This document shows, piece by piece, positions 15,991 to 24,806 of a stretch of DNA of 64,000 nucleotides. Within the stretch, counting starts at the first letter, position 1. Each line of letters opens with the position of its first letter. Position numbers and translations under genes: made by a program. Below the pieces are notes generated by a model. That model saw only the letters and a program-made list of their open reading frames with translations. It was not told the DNA's origin and did no database searches. Where the stretch lies: contig CAZWKE010000010.1 in the NCBI GenBank assembly GCA_964634205.1, positions 1-64,000 on the forward strand, written 5' to 3'. Source of the stretch: JAFGGG01 sp964634205 (GTDB taxonomy: Bacteria; Spirochaetota; Spirochaetia; SZUA-6; RPPD01).

Positions 15991-17308
15991 GTTCCTCCAC
16001 AATCCGGATACAGACACTTTTGTCGGTTATCACATCCAGTGTATCCACTTCCTGTAAAGCGGAGTTAATACTGCTTTCCGGAGCGGTATGGGTGGTGATG
16101 ACCACCGGAACTCCCTGTGGGTGAGTGTTCTGCGGGGACAGTTCTTTCTGCAATACCGATTTTATACTGATAGTGAATTTACCCAATATCGCGGCTATTT
16201 TGGCCAGGACGCCCGGGCTGTCCACTGCCATTACACGGATATAAAACCGGCTGTTGCACTCCCTGACGGGCAGCAGTTTGTTTTTCACGTGAAGGTCGGG
16301 CCAGATCTTGAGGCTGTTGAATTTTACCAAGGCGGTTCCGATGGCGATATCGGCAACATCGGCAACCACTGCGGATGCCGTGGGTTCGGGACCGGCCCCC
16401 CTGCCGTAATACATGGTATGGCCTGTCTTATGACTGTAAACACTTACCGCGTTAAACGGGCCGCCGACCCAGGCCAGGGGATGCGCCTTGGAGATAAAGG
16501 CGGGTTTCACGCTGAATGCTATTCCCCCGTCTTCCCGTTTGGCTATGGCAAGGAGTTTGATCACATACCCCAGCTCCTGTCCGTAGTCCACATCACAGAG
16601 CTGGAGAGTATCGATACCCTCAACCTGGATGGCCGAGTAATTGATCTTCTGGCTGAAAGCCAGGGCGGCCAGGATTGCCAGCTTATGCGCCGAATCTTCA
16701 CCGTTCACGTCCAACGTAGGATCGGGCTCGGCAAACCCCTTCTGCTGGGCTTCACGCAGGGCCTGTTCGTAACTTTTTCCCTCGCCGGTCATGGAGCTTA
16801 AAATATAATTACAGGTGCCGTTTACAATACCGAATAATGCATCAATACGGTTGGCGATCAGTCCGTCGGAAAGAGCGCGGATGATGGGAATGCCCCCCCC
16901 ACAGCTGGCCTCAAAACCGATACTGACCCCATTGGCCCGTGCCAGGGCAAAGAGTTCATTACCGTGATACGCCAGCAGAGCTTTGTTTGCCGTTACCACA
17001 TGTTTTTTTGCCTTCAGGGCGGCTTCTATAATCTCTTTGGCCACGGTCTTCCCGCCGACAAGTTCAACCACAATATGTATGTCCTCGTCATCCATAACGG
17101 CGCGATAGTCGGTTTTATAGAGTGCTTCATCCAGACCAGCCCGCTGTACCTGCGTAAAATCCACGTCAACAACGGCACGAAGCATTATTTGCGGTGAGAA
17201 TTTTGTCTGTAGCAGCGCCTGTTCCTTTACCAGGGACGCGGCGACGGCACTGCCGATAGTCCCGCAGCCGACAACCGCGACGCCGCAGCAATCCTGTTTT
17301 AAGCCCAT
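15977..17308 (-). CDS. hom: Homoserine dehydrogenase
   Basis: Reduces aspartate semialdehyde to homoserine, the branch point to threonine and methionine. 443 residues. The Rossmann nucleotide-binding loop is VVGCGTIGSAV near residue 12, followed by the catalytic domain (TANKALLAYHG, EASCGGGIPII, GIVNGTCNYILS, FAEPDPTLDVNGEDSAHK). The C-terminal region from about residue 355 (RVMAVDSPGVLAKIAAIL) is an ACT domain, usually the site of feedback inhibition by threonine. A good AGGAGG lies before the ATG. It overlaps the ApgM-like gene by 14 bases. Confidence 0.96.
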   Translation of the reverse strand: MGLKQDCCGVAVVGCGTIGSAVAASLVKEQALLQTKFSPQIMLRAVVDVDFTQVQRAGLDEALYKTDYRAVMDDEDIHIVVELVGGKTVAKEIIEAALKAKKHVVTANKALLAYHGNELFALARANGVSIGFEASCGGGIPIIRALSDGLIANRIDALFGIVNGTCNYILSSMTGEGKSYEQALREAQQKGFAEPDPTLDVNGEDSAHKLAILAALAFSQKINYSAIQVEGIDTLQLCDVDYGQELGYVIKLLAIAKREDGGIAFSVKPAFISKAHPLAWVGGPFNAVSVYSHKTGHTMYYGRGAGPEPTASAVVADVADIAIGTALVKFNSLKIWPDLHVKNKLLPVRECNSRFYIRVMAVDSPGVLAKIAAILGKFTISIKSVLQKELSPQNTHPQGVPVVITTHTAPESSINSALQEVDTLDVITDKSVCIRIVEEHEEY

Positions 17309-17380
17309 GCTTACCTCCTGTTTATCGGATTTTCATCCTACGCGTCTGTACTGAAATTGTCAAGCAAAATGCTTACACAT

Positions 17381-17418
17381 AAAAAAAGGACATTCACAGG
17401 ATGACCCGGAATGTCCTT
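17381..17418 (-). terminator. Intrinsic terminator of the SH3-like lipoprotein gene
   Basis: A ten-pair stem AAGGACATTC (17386-17395)/GAATGTCCTT (17409-17418). Read on the minus strand it is followed by a seven-T run (complement of 17381-17387). It separates the lipoprotein gene from hom downstream. Confidence 0.8.
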
Positions 17419-17445
17419 AAATTGATTTCCACTATATAAATAAAC

Positions 17446-18306
17446 TTAATCTCCTGCGTCCGTACCGGTGTCGTCGTTCGTGCTGTCGTCTGTGGCCTGG
17501 TTGTCGGAATCAGACTGGTTGTTTCCGCCGCCGTTGTCCGACTCAAGTTCCATTACCAGTTTTTGGTATTCCTCGTCAATCACCGGCAAAAACACTGAAT
17601 TGGCGTATAGTTTGTCCGAGCGCATCTCATCCAGTTTATCCGCGTATTGCTTCTTGGAAATTTTTCCCGCTTTTAACTGGCCTTTGGCGATGGTATAGAG
17701 CCTGGCCAGGGCAACATCATAGTCCGCCGTGGAAATATCATCACTTACCAGCCAGAAGGGATATTCGGGATTAACCGCCACCTGTGCAAAATTATCCTTT
17801 GTTTCCCCCTTCAATACCCCGAAAATGGACATGGGTTCCAGCTTTTTACTGGTAACACTGGTAAGCTGCGGGGTGGAATAGATTTTTGTGGTGGCAACGG
17901 CAACACCGGGTTTGGCGTCAACCACCATATTCACGTAAAAAACCCAGCCAACCTTGCCGTTCAGGTCTTTGACTTTTATCATGTCATAGCCGTCCGCTTT
18001 ATTGTCCTCTTTCGCGGTTTCCCCCAGGTAGGTCACTACATCCCCCAGCTTAATATTTCCGATCCATTTGAACTCCGCTGATTTTGTATTGACCGGCATA
18101 TTCCTCATGCCCAGGCCTTCATACATACAGACCGCGTCCAACTGCTTGCCAACCGGTATTTTCCCCGCGGGTTGGCTCGTATTTTCCATGGCTTCTCCCT
18201 GTGCCGTATTTCCCTGTTGGTCCGTCGGTTTTTTGCCGCTGTCACACATGGTAAATGCTCCGGCCACAAGAACACAGAACAGGATAAGCATCAATTTCTT
18301 TAACAT
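17446..18306 (-). CDS. Lipoprotein with SH3-like domain and acidic tail
   Basis: 286 residues. Signal peptide with lipobox-like AFTMC, so Cys21 is probably lipidated. Residues about 58-130 look like a bacterial SH3 domain (AVCMYEGLGMRNMP, then GKVGWVFYVNMVV), a fold often used to bind peptidoglycan or peptides. A helical segment rich in Lys and Asp follows (residues 195-250). The last 35 residues are Asp/Asn/Gly/Ser repeats of low complexity. A strong AAGGAGG precedes the ATG. It lies 90 bases downstream of the giant macroglobulin-like gene on the same strand and may be co-transcribed with it. Confidence 0.75.
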   Translation of the reverse strand: MLKKLMLILFCVLVAGAFTMCDSGKKPTDQQGNTAQGEAMENTSQPAGKIPVGKQLDAVCMYEGLGMRNMPVNTKSAEFKWIGNIKLGDVVTYLGETAKEDNKADGYDMIKVKDLNGKVGWVFYVNMVVDAKPGVAVATTKIYSTPQLTSVTSKKLEPMSIFGVLKGETKDNFAQVAVNPEYPFWLVSDDISTADYDVALARLYTIAKGQLKAGKISKKQYADKLDEMRSDKLYANSVFLPVIDEEYQKLVMELESDNGGGNNQSDSDNQATDDSTNDDTGTDAGD

Positions 18307-18395
18307 CCGTTGGTTCCTCCTTCGTTATTACTTTCTTTCCTACCTTAAATCGAAACCTGACGAATTTCAAGCCTTTTTTGCCGATGTGTTCACAT

Positions 18396-21300
18396 TCATC
18401 TGACGGTCAGATCCGGTACCTTTACGGAAAGGAGGACGGTTCCCCTTTTTGTATCGATGACCCGGGTCGCGCTGAAAATGCTCGTTCCCGGACGGACCGG
18501 AATAATACGATAGCTGATGATTTGTTTTTCTTTTCCTCCGGCAAGTGAAAGATAAAGAGTTCCTTCATGGATCGTATACCCGGTTAGCCGGCCGTCTGCC
18601 ACAAGCGTGTCCAGGCTGTTTCTCTCCGGTTCACAGTTGGAGGGAAGAGATTCGGCGATTGACAGGAAGCCGATCTTTGTCGGATTTAAGAGTGTCAGGT
18701 TGATCTGTACCGGTTGCTCGAGGGAAACCGTGGGCGGCGCGGTTCTGATCAGGCTTACCTGCCCGGAAATAGACGGTGTTTTTCGTGACCACTGGCGGTT
18801 ACTGAGAATAACGGAAGCGGTCAAGGCGCCGTTATAACTGACACGAACGTTGTTCTTGCCCTTTTGCAGCCATGGGGTGATTTCGAAATACGCCAGTTTG
18901 GCAGCCGCTAGAAACGGATCCGCCGGATCGATATCCACCCGGGCCACCTGTTTGTTATTCACCGCTATAGTAATTACGGACGATGTTTCATCGGTAAAGC
19001 GGCCGCACCGCAGTAGCGCCCGGACGGCGTTCGCCGTTCCGACTTCATTATGCCAGGCACCCCAGGCCTCGCGCGTGGATAACAACCAGGTGATTCCCTC
19101 ACGCAGGTATCCTTCATATCCCTGTGGATCGAATTCGGCCAATAAAGAAAGAATGCGCGCGTTCAGTTCCACCATCCCGCCATAGGCATGGTACCAATGG
19201 GGTTCCCAGTGCGCGGTGCGCTTCAATCTGATCAGGGCCCGGATACCGTTTTTTATAACCGGAGTAAGAGATTGGTCTTTGTAATAGTTCCGCAGATACA
19301 TCAGGCCCTGCAGCGCGGCGGCAGCGGTCATGGGTTCCTGCGGGCCTCCGGCAACCAGATCCAGCATAATCTTTTTCAGCGGCAGCATCTGGGATTCTAT
19401 GTTTTTCAGTTGCGGAACCCGTGAGAGGGCATAGGCCAGTACCTCAAAAACCTCGGCACTCAGCGCGTCATCCGTTTCCTCATTATAGACGTCCCAGAAA
19501 AAGGCATCCTTGGATGACCACAACCCGGTTTTGTTGCGGTTGTTCATGATATACCGTACCGCACCGGAGATCGTATGTGGATCTATCGAAATACCCGCGT
19601 CGTTCAGCTCGCACAGGGCCCGTAAACAGGAAAGCGTGTAATACAGGTTTGCGTTCGATTTCTGCGACACGGCGGAATTCTTGGTTATGACGGCCGCCGG
19701 GTAAAACCCCCACGATCCGTTTTCCAGCTGGGAAGAGGTGAGTAACAAGGCCGCCCGGTTGAGTTTGGCCAGCAGTTCATCGCGGAAAGCGTTTCCCTTG
19801 TCCAACCCGGCGCTGTAATCCAGCAGAGCGGTGTTCATTAATACGGTTGCGGACACCGCCCACGGTGTATACCAGGGGGAAACATCAAAGGCAAAGTATG
19901 CCTCAAACGCGGGAAACACGTTGGGAAGTGCCACGTTCAGGGTGGCGGTATAATAGTCGGCCGCCGGATCAATCGCAAAGGAATTGCTGAAATCCGTGCC
20001 GTTTTTTATCTCTGCTTTAACGGTCTGTACTGCAGGCGGCGTCGCCGGAAGGACGGTGAACTTTTTTTCCTCAATGTCCTTGAAACCGGGGGATGCAAGC
20101 GAGAGCCGGTAGCTGCCTTTCCCACAGGTGCTTGCGCTTATATCCCATGCCAACACCATGCTTTGCCCCGGCTGCAGGGTCAGCGAACGGGGTTTGGGAT
20201 CGATGACGGTTAAGCTGTCGCTTTCCAGAGACGCGGTAGCCGAAACGGCTGTTTCGGACAGATTGCGGGCCACCGCCCTGACCGTAATCTTGTCTCCCCG
20301 TATAAATGACACGGGAAAGAGTGAGTGGATAAAAAGCGGCTGCGTCACCACGATATCCTTCTGTACGAATCCCAGGTAGCCGTGTTTATCGGTGGCCATA
20401 ATCGTCAGTTTCTGGGTTGTTATCTCATGCGGCAGTGTTACCTGTACCCCGGCCTTGTTGTGGGTTGTGGTAAGCACAGGTTCCCAAAGCGCGGTTTCGG
20501 GAAAACGGGTGCGGATGATGATCTTCGGCGCGGGGGCTGTTGCGGGCTTTTCCCCCGACCTGTTTCTGCCGTCCGCTGAGGTGGTGGTTGCATCTTCGGC
20601 CTGGACGGATTTTTCCATGAGCGGCTTGTCCTCAGTACCGGCAGTGGCACCGGGAAGCGCTTCATCCACCTCGTTGGATTCGGCGTCCTTTGCGGACCCC
20701 TGCGGATTTATCAGATTACCGGGGGCCTTCCAGCCCCAGTTTGTATAGGCGATATCTCTCCATGGATACCCCCAGTTCCGGTCCACCACCGGCCAGGTGA
20801 GTACACCCGCACCACCGGTGGCAATTACTTTTGCCTGCGGATTGTAAAAATGACCGAACGGCTGCTTGATAAACGGGTTGAGCAAAGAAAGTACGGCCGC
20901 GTCGGTGATCGACACCCCAAGGCATTTTTCTCCCGTACCGCCGCTGACGCTGATAGTAAAAACGGCTTTTTCACCGGGAGCATAGGACGGCTTGAAATTA
21001 TCTACCGTGATCTCCAGTTTTCTGTCCGGGTAAAAGGTAATGTGCTGGCCCTCGGTAATAAACCCCACGGTCTGCGGGGAGTACGGGGCTCCGCTCTGTT
21101 CTTTTTTGACCGCGCAGCAGTAGAGGTTCACCAGCATTGTTCCCCAGGTCGGTACGCTTACCTCTCCCTGTGCCGTATACCCGTCCCCCTGCTTACGAAT
21201 GGGAATGGAATCGGCGGTCACCAATGAACCTGAAATATCGGTGAAATCCACATGAACAACCTTTTCTACGGGCACATACCCGCTGTCAAACCGTACGGTT

Positions 21301-22661
21301 ATCAGGGTTTTCATGCCTGCCTGTTTGGGGAGTTCTGTTACCTTGGAGACCATGGGTTTTTTATCTTGAAAGGGGATTACCCGCTGTCCCAGGGGAGAGT
21401 CCATGATCGGACTGCGGATGACGGCGGTGACCGAACGGTCGGGCATGGGGAAGGCGAAGCTCGCCACACCCTGATCATCCGTCTCGGCGGATTTTTTGAG
21501 CTGCAGCGAATCTATATTCAGTGAAAGCGGGATGTGTGCCGCGGGCTGCCCGTCCAGATCAACCACCTTGACCAGCAGGCTGACGGCTTCACTTTGCGGG
21601 TAGGCATCCTTATCCGTTTCCAGTACCGCGTAAAACGGCCTGGCCGTATAGGTCATGTCCCAAACCACCTCATCACTCTGGCCGTAACCGTCACTGGCCC
21701 GGAGTTTCAGTTTTACCTCAGTTTCCGGGGTAAGCTGTTGTTTTATACGGTCAAGGTCCTGTTTGTCCAGGGAGATATCGAACGTCGCGGTTTTCGAGGT
21801 AAACTGTTTTGCGAAGATCTCCCGGCCTTTGGCGGTGCCGAATGAAAGACGGAGGGCGGCGGTCTCAGGTTTGCCGCCGGAGAAATAACTTAATGAAACC
21901 TTTGTGTGAAATTCGGCGGAGGATGGGGTGAAATACCGTTTCAGATCATGGGTAATATTAATTACCGGCGGGCGGAAACGCTTTATGCGCAACCGCGTAG
22001 ATTCCCTGGCCTGTTCGTAAAGCACCACCAGGTCATAGTCGCCCTCGGGAATATGCGACGGCAGACTGATTGCGGTACTTCCCACACCGAACTCGTTTGT
22101 GGTCACATATTCTCCTGCAAATACCTTTCCTTTTGTATCCTGGAAGAGCAGCTGGATCTTTGTTTTCGAAATCGGGCTGTACTCCCGCTTCAGCTGCCAG
22201 GCCAGAATACGGATCAGAATATCTTGTCCCGGGTTATACACCCCCCTGTCGGTGTAGACATAAAGGCGCTTGGCCTTGAAACTTACGGTCCGTGCGTTGC
22301 AGGTAAAATATTTGCTTACGGTATAATACTTGCCCCATTCTTTCAGGCCGGCCGTAAGCAGGTGGGTCTGGTTGCTTGCGGGTTTATAATCAAATATACA
22401 GGTGCCGTTTCCGTCCGTGGTCCCGACCCGTGTACCGTCCACCTTTACCTGGGCGGAGACCGCGGGGGTAAAATCCTGTTTGAACAGCGTCACATGGATT
22501 TTTGTGGGATCGTCGGACCAGATCTGGTATGGATAATTGATAATTAATATCAAAGGTTGGTCCTCCTTCTCCCCCGTGTTTTGTTCATTCCCCGGGGTCA
22601 GACAGGAAAAAACCATTATCATAATGCATAACAGTACAAGATATTTCATTATAATGCTCAT
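18396..22661 (-). CDS. Alpha-2-macroglobulin-like lipoprotein lacking the thioester motif
   Basis: About 1421 residues. The start at 22661 follows GGAGG by eight bases. The signal peptide MKYLVLLCIMIMVFSC gives a lipidated Cys, so it is an envelope lipoprotein. MG-type beta domains are recognisable: LYVYTDRGVYNPGQDILIR, then KYFTPSSAEF, ETDKDAYPQSEAV and SVTDAAVLSL-type segments. The C-terminal third resembles the helical thioester domain (NGSWGFYPA, ALQGLMYLRNYYKD). The position of the usual CxEQ thioester reads DVSPWYTPWAVSATV, so no thioester can form. Family members protect the periplasm from foreign proteases; this one would need a non-covalent mechanism. No pbpC lies nearby. A TATACT box lies at 22686-22681. 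Confidence 0.85.
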   Translation of the reverse strand: MSIIMKYLVLLCIMIMVFSCLTPGNEQNTGEKEDQPLILIINYPYQIWSDDPTKIHVTLFKQDFTPAVSAQVKVDGTRVGTTDGNGTCIFDYKPASNQTHLLTAGLKEWGKYYTVSKYFTCNARTVSFKAKRLYVYTDRGVYNPGQDILIRILAWQLKREYSPISKTKIQLLFQDTKGKVFAGEYVTTNEFGVGSTAISLPSHIPEGDYDLVVLYEQARESTRLRIKRFRPPVINITHDLKRYFTPSSAEFHTKVSLSYFSGGKPETAALRLSFGTAKGREIFAKQFTSKTATFDISLDKQDLDRIKQQLTPETEVKLKLRASDGYGQSDEVVWDMTYTARPFYAVLETDKDAYPQSEAVSLLVKVVDLDGQPAAHIPLSLNIDSLQLKKSAETDDQGVASFAFPMPDRSVTAVIRSPIMDSPLGQRVIPFQDKKPMVSKVTELPKQAGMKTLITVRFDSGYVPVEKVVHVDFTDISGSLVTADSIPIRKQGDGYTAQGEVSVPTWGTMLVNLYCCAVKKEQSGAPYSPQTVGFITEGQHITFYPDRKLEITVDNFKPSYAPGEKAVFTISVSGGTGEKCLGVSITDAAVLSLLNPFIKQPFGHFYNPQAKVIATGGAGVLTWPVVDRNWGYPWRDIAYTNWGWKAPGNLINPQGSAKDAESNEVDEALPGATAGTEDKPLMEKSVQAEDATTTSADGRNRSGEKPATAPAPKIIIRTRFPETALWEPVLTTTHNKAGVQVTLPHEITTQKLTIMATDKHGYLGFVQKDIVVTQPLFIHSLFPVSFIRGDKITVRAVARNLSETAVSATASLESDSLTVIDPKPRSLTLQPGQSMVLAWDISASTCGKGSYRLSLASPGFKDIEEKKFTVLPATPPAVQTVKAEIKNGTDFSNSFAIDPAADYYTATLNVALPNVFPAFEAYFAFDVSPWYTPWAVSATVLMNTALLDYSAGLDKGNAFRDELLAKLNRAALLLTSSQLENGSWGFYPAAVITKNSAVSQKSNANLYYTLSCLRALCELNDAGISIDPHTISGAVRYIMNNRNKTGLWSSKDAFFWDVYNEETDDALSAEVFEVLAYALSRVPQLKNIESQMLPLKKIMLDLVAGGPQEPMTAAAALQGLMYLRNYYKDQSLTPVIKNGIRALIRLKRTAHWEPHWYHAYGGMVELNARILSLLAEFDPQGYEGYLREGITWLLSTREAWGAWHNEVGTANAVRALLRCGRFTDETSSVITIAVNNKQVARVDIDPADPFLAAAKLAYFEITPWLQKGKNNVRVSYNGALTASVILSNRQWSRKTPSISGQVSLIRTAPPTVSLEQPVQINLTLLNPTKIGFLSIAESLPSNCEPERNSLDTLVADGRLTGYTIHEGTLYLSLAGGKEKQIISYRIIPVRPGTSIFSATRVIDTKRGTVLLSVKVPDLTVR

Positions 22662-22815
22662 GCCGTCATCCTCCTTTTTTAGTATACGCGCAGAAGGCAA
22701 AAAAGTCACATAAACAAGATAAAATTACGTGGGCCCGAACCGCCGGGCGCCGAATTCGCACAATGCGCAGTTCTCCATTTTTCCATCTATAACTGCTGCT
22801 TTTACCTTTCTCCAC

Positions 22816-22844
22816 TTGGCCAAAGACTTAAACTTTGTTACCAT
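22816..22844 (+). promoter_or_regulatory. Promoter of the SPL-partner gene
   Basis: TTGGCC (22816-22821), 17-base spacer, TACCAT (22839-22844), six bases before the ATG at 22851. No Shine-Dalgarno sequence is present. The remaining upstream region (22662-22815) is divergent leader sequence with no other recognisable site except the -10 box of the macroglobulin-like gene. Confidence 0.5.
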
Positions 22845-22850
22845 ACGCTG

Positions 22851-23732
22851 ATGAAACAAATGACACCGCAACAACTGTTATCCGGAAACGGAGAACTTGA
22901 TGTATTTGATGATACATTCCGTCCGGATGATGAGATAATAAAACAAGAGCTTTATCCCCCTTTACCGCTTACGGAACACGGGTTGGTCTGGGGATTCGCT
23001 CTGGCCAGGCGCGCCCGGGAACTGGGTATTTCCCCGCTGCCGTGCAGCCCCAGAACGGAAAACAGACCGGGAGAACGGCTGCGCCTGGCCCTGCTGCTTG
23101 AGGACCGGGCCGGATACTATACCTGGGAAGAAAAAGAAAGAATCCTGCACTATATGGAAAAAAACAGTCTGCAAGTCTCGGCTGCGGACATCTCCCTTTG
23201 GGTTGAGAAACACCGGGAAGCGGATTTTATCACCAAAATAAAGCGCTATCGCGACTTTGGCTCCGCCCTGCGGCAGTTACTTGAAAAAGGCCTTGTGGAT
23301 TTTAAAACCGCCGATCGTGTGTCCGGTCTGCCGGTATGTCTTTTTCAAAAATTGCTGGAAACAAAGCAACAGTTCAGTTTCAGCAACCGCAGGTTGCTCT
23401 GTATATATATCCTTGAGACCATCAAACGGGACGGGTTGTCCCCGTCCGGCGCGGAGAAACTTATCCATTCCGTCTTTGCCTCCCCCGACCCCCCTGCCAC
23501 CGCGGTCCGGTCGCGATATCCCGGGTTGTCCGCTTTGGAACAAAGGTTCACCGGATTTAAGACACAGTGGTTGAAGGGATCGGGAATATCATTAGAGGCC
23601 GCTCCTTATTTTGAGGGCGGCGAGTTTCGTATTCAGTTCGGTTTCCGGACACCCGGGGAGTATGCCAAGAGAACCGACCGTCTGCTGGGATTAAAAGAGA
23701 ACATTCATGAACTTTTCAACTTATTACAATAA
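22851..23732 (+). CDS. Partner protein of the SPL-like radical SAM enzyme, possibly ParB-like
   Basis: 293 residues, soluble, no signal peptide. The first 80 residues include PPLPLTEHGLVWGFALARRARELG. The central part (LLLEDRAGYYTWEEKERILHYM and LEKGLVDFKTADRVSGLP) resembles the helix-turn-helix region of ParB/KorB-like proteins, though this is an impression, not a firm match. The last 26 bases overlap the radical SAM gene, so the two are coupled and probably act together. The start is the ATG at 22851, predicted to be leaderless. Could be a DNA-binding helper or a substrate-recognition subunit. Confidence 0.7.
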   Translation: MKQMTPQQLLSGNGELDVFDDTFRPDDEIIKQELYPPLPLTEHGLVWGFALARRARELGISPLPCSPRTENRPGERLRLALLLEDRAGYYTWEEKERILHYMEKNSLQVSAADISLWVEKHREADFITKIKRYRDFGSALRQLLEKGLVDFKTADRVSGLPVCLFQKLLETKQQFSFSNRRLLCIYILETIKRDGLSPSGAEKLIHSVFASPDPPATAVRSRYPGLSALEQRFTGFKTQWLKGSGISLEAAPYFEGGEFRIQFGFRTPGEYAKRTDRLLGLKENIHELFNLLQ

Positions 23733-24780
23733 TTATTTTTCCTCGGTCTATATCACCACGGACGCCCTGCCTTACGAAGCATCGCAGCATGCCCTGGGAA
23801 TGCTGCGGGACCTGCCGTGTCGGGAGGTAAAGAGCAAGGATGAAATACCGGCTCAGGATCTGCACAGAAATACCCTGTTTATCACCACTTCCAGGGGGAG
23901 AAGTGTCACGCGCTGTCCCGGATCAAAAGGGCATCTCTGCTGTAATTATCTGACCATGGACGTTTATATGGGCTGTATGCTGCGCTGTTCCTATTGTATT
24001 ATGCAGGGATATTTAAACTTTGCTCCGCTTACTGTGTATGTGAACACCGCCGGAACCCTTGGGGAGATAAAGGAGATTGTCCGGCGGAATCCCGGAGTGC
24101 CCATACGGGTAGGCAGCGGCGAGGTGGGGGACTCTCTTGCGTTGGACCCGCTGTTCTGCTTGTCCCGTGATTTTATTTTGGGACTTGCCCCGTATAAACA
24201 GGTACATCTTGAACTGAAAACCAAAACCAATTTTATTGAACATCTGCTCCCTCTGGAAGCGAAAGGAAACACGGTGATCGGGTTTTCCCTGAATCCCCCG
24301 GAGATTATTGCCGCGGAAGAAGAGGGAGGGAGCAGCCTGGACGAGCGCATAGAGGCCGCGGAACGCGCGGTTTCCGCGGGGTTCCTGGTTTCTTTTCACT
24401 TCGATCCGATCATTCTGATAAACAACTGGGAAAAGCAGTACAAACAAACCGTAGAACGGCTTGTCCGCTTTGATGCCCAAAGCATTGCCTGGATCAGCCT
24501 GGGCACAATGCGTTATACCAAAGAACTGCGTGAACGGATGCCGGAAAGGCCCTACTTATATGATGAGTTTTTCCCCTGCCGCGACGGAAAACACCGCTAT
24601 CTGTGGCCGCGCAGAAAACGTGCGTATGACCTGATGAGAGGGTGGATCTCTGAATTGGGACCGGTTCCACTTTATATGTGCATGGAAAGTCCCGCAACCT
24701 GGAAAGATGTTTTTGGTAATTTACCTGGAAAAATGAATGAGTTGTGTGCTATATTTAACAATGTAAAAATATTTCAATAA
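23707..24780 (+). CDS. Radical SAM protein of the spore-photoproduct-lyase-like family
   Basis: 357 residues. The cluster motif is Cys90-x3-Cys94-x2-Cys97 (GCMLRCSYC), the spacing typical of SPL-family enzymes. Upstream TRCPGSKGHLCCNY and downstream motifs such as RVGSGEVGDSLALDP and ISLGTMRYTKELRERM also fit that family. True spore photoproduct lyase repairs a thymine dimer in spore DNA with S-adenosylmethionine. Spirochaetes do not sporulate, so the substrate here is probably different. It overlaps the upstream partner gene by 26 bases. The ATG at 23707 has no clear ribosome-binding site and may depend on coupling. Confidence 0.85.
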   Translation: MNFSTYYNNYFSSVYITTDALPYEASQHALGMLRDLPCREVKSKDEIPAQDLHRNTLFITTSRGRSVTRCPGSKGHLCCNYLTMDVYMGCMLRCSYCIMQGYLNFAPLTVYVNTAGTLGEIKEIVRRNPGVPIRVGSGEVGDSLALDPLFCLSRDFILGLAPYKQVHLELKTKTNFIEHLLPLEAKGNTVIGFSLNPPEIIAAEEEGGSSLDERIEAAERAVSAGFLVSFHFDPIILINNWEKQYKQTVERLVRFDAQSIAWISLGTMRYTKELRERMPERPYLYDEFFPCRDGKHRYLWPRRKRAYDLMRGWISELGPVPLYMCMESPATWKDVFGNLPGKMNELCAIFNNVKIFQ

Positions 24781-24806
24781 CATGGACGAAGTATGGAGGA
24801 TTAGCC

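Noticed and set aside
18396..22661. Thioester-dependent protease trap
   Set aside because: No CxEQ motif is found at the expected place in the thioester domain.
23707..24780. True spore photoproduct lyase
   Set aside because: The motif is SPL-like, but the lineage does not form spores and a coupled partner gene suggests a different substrate.
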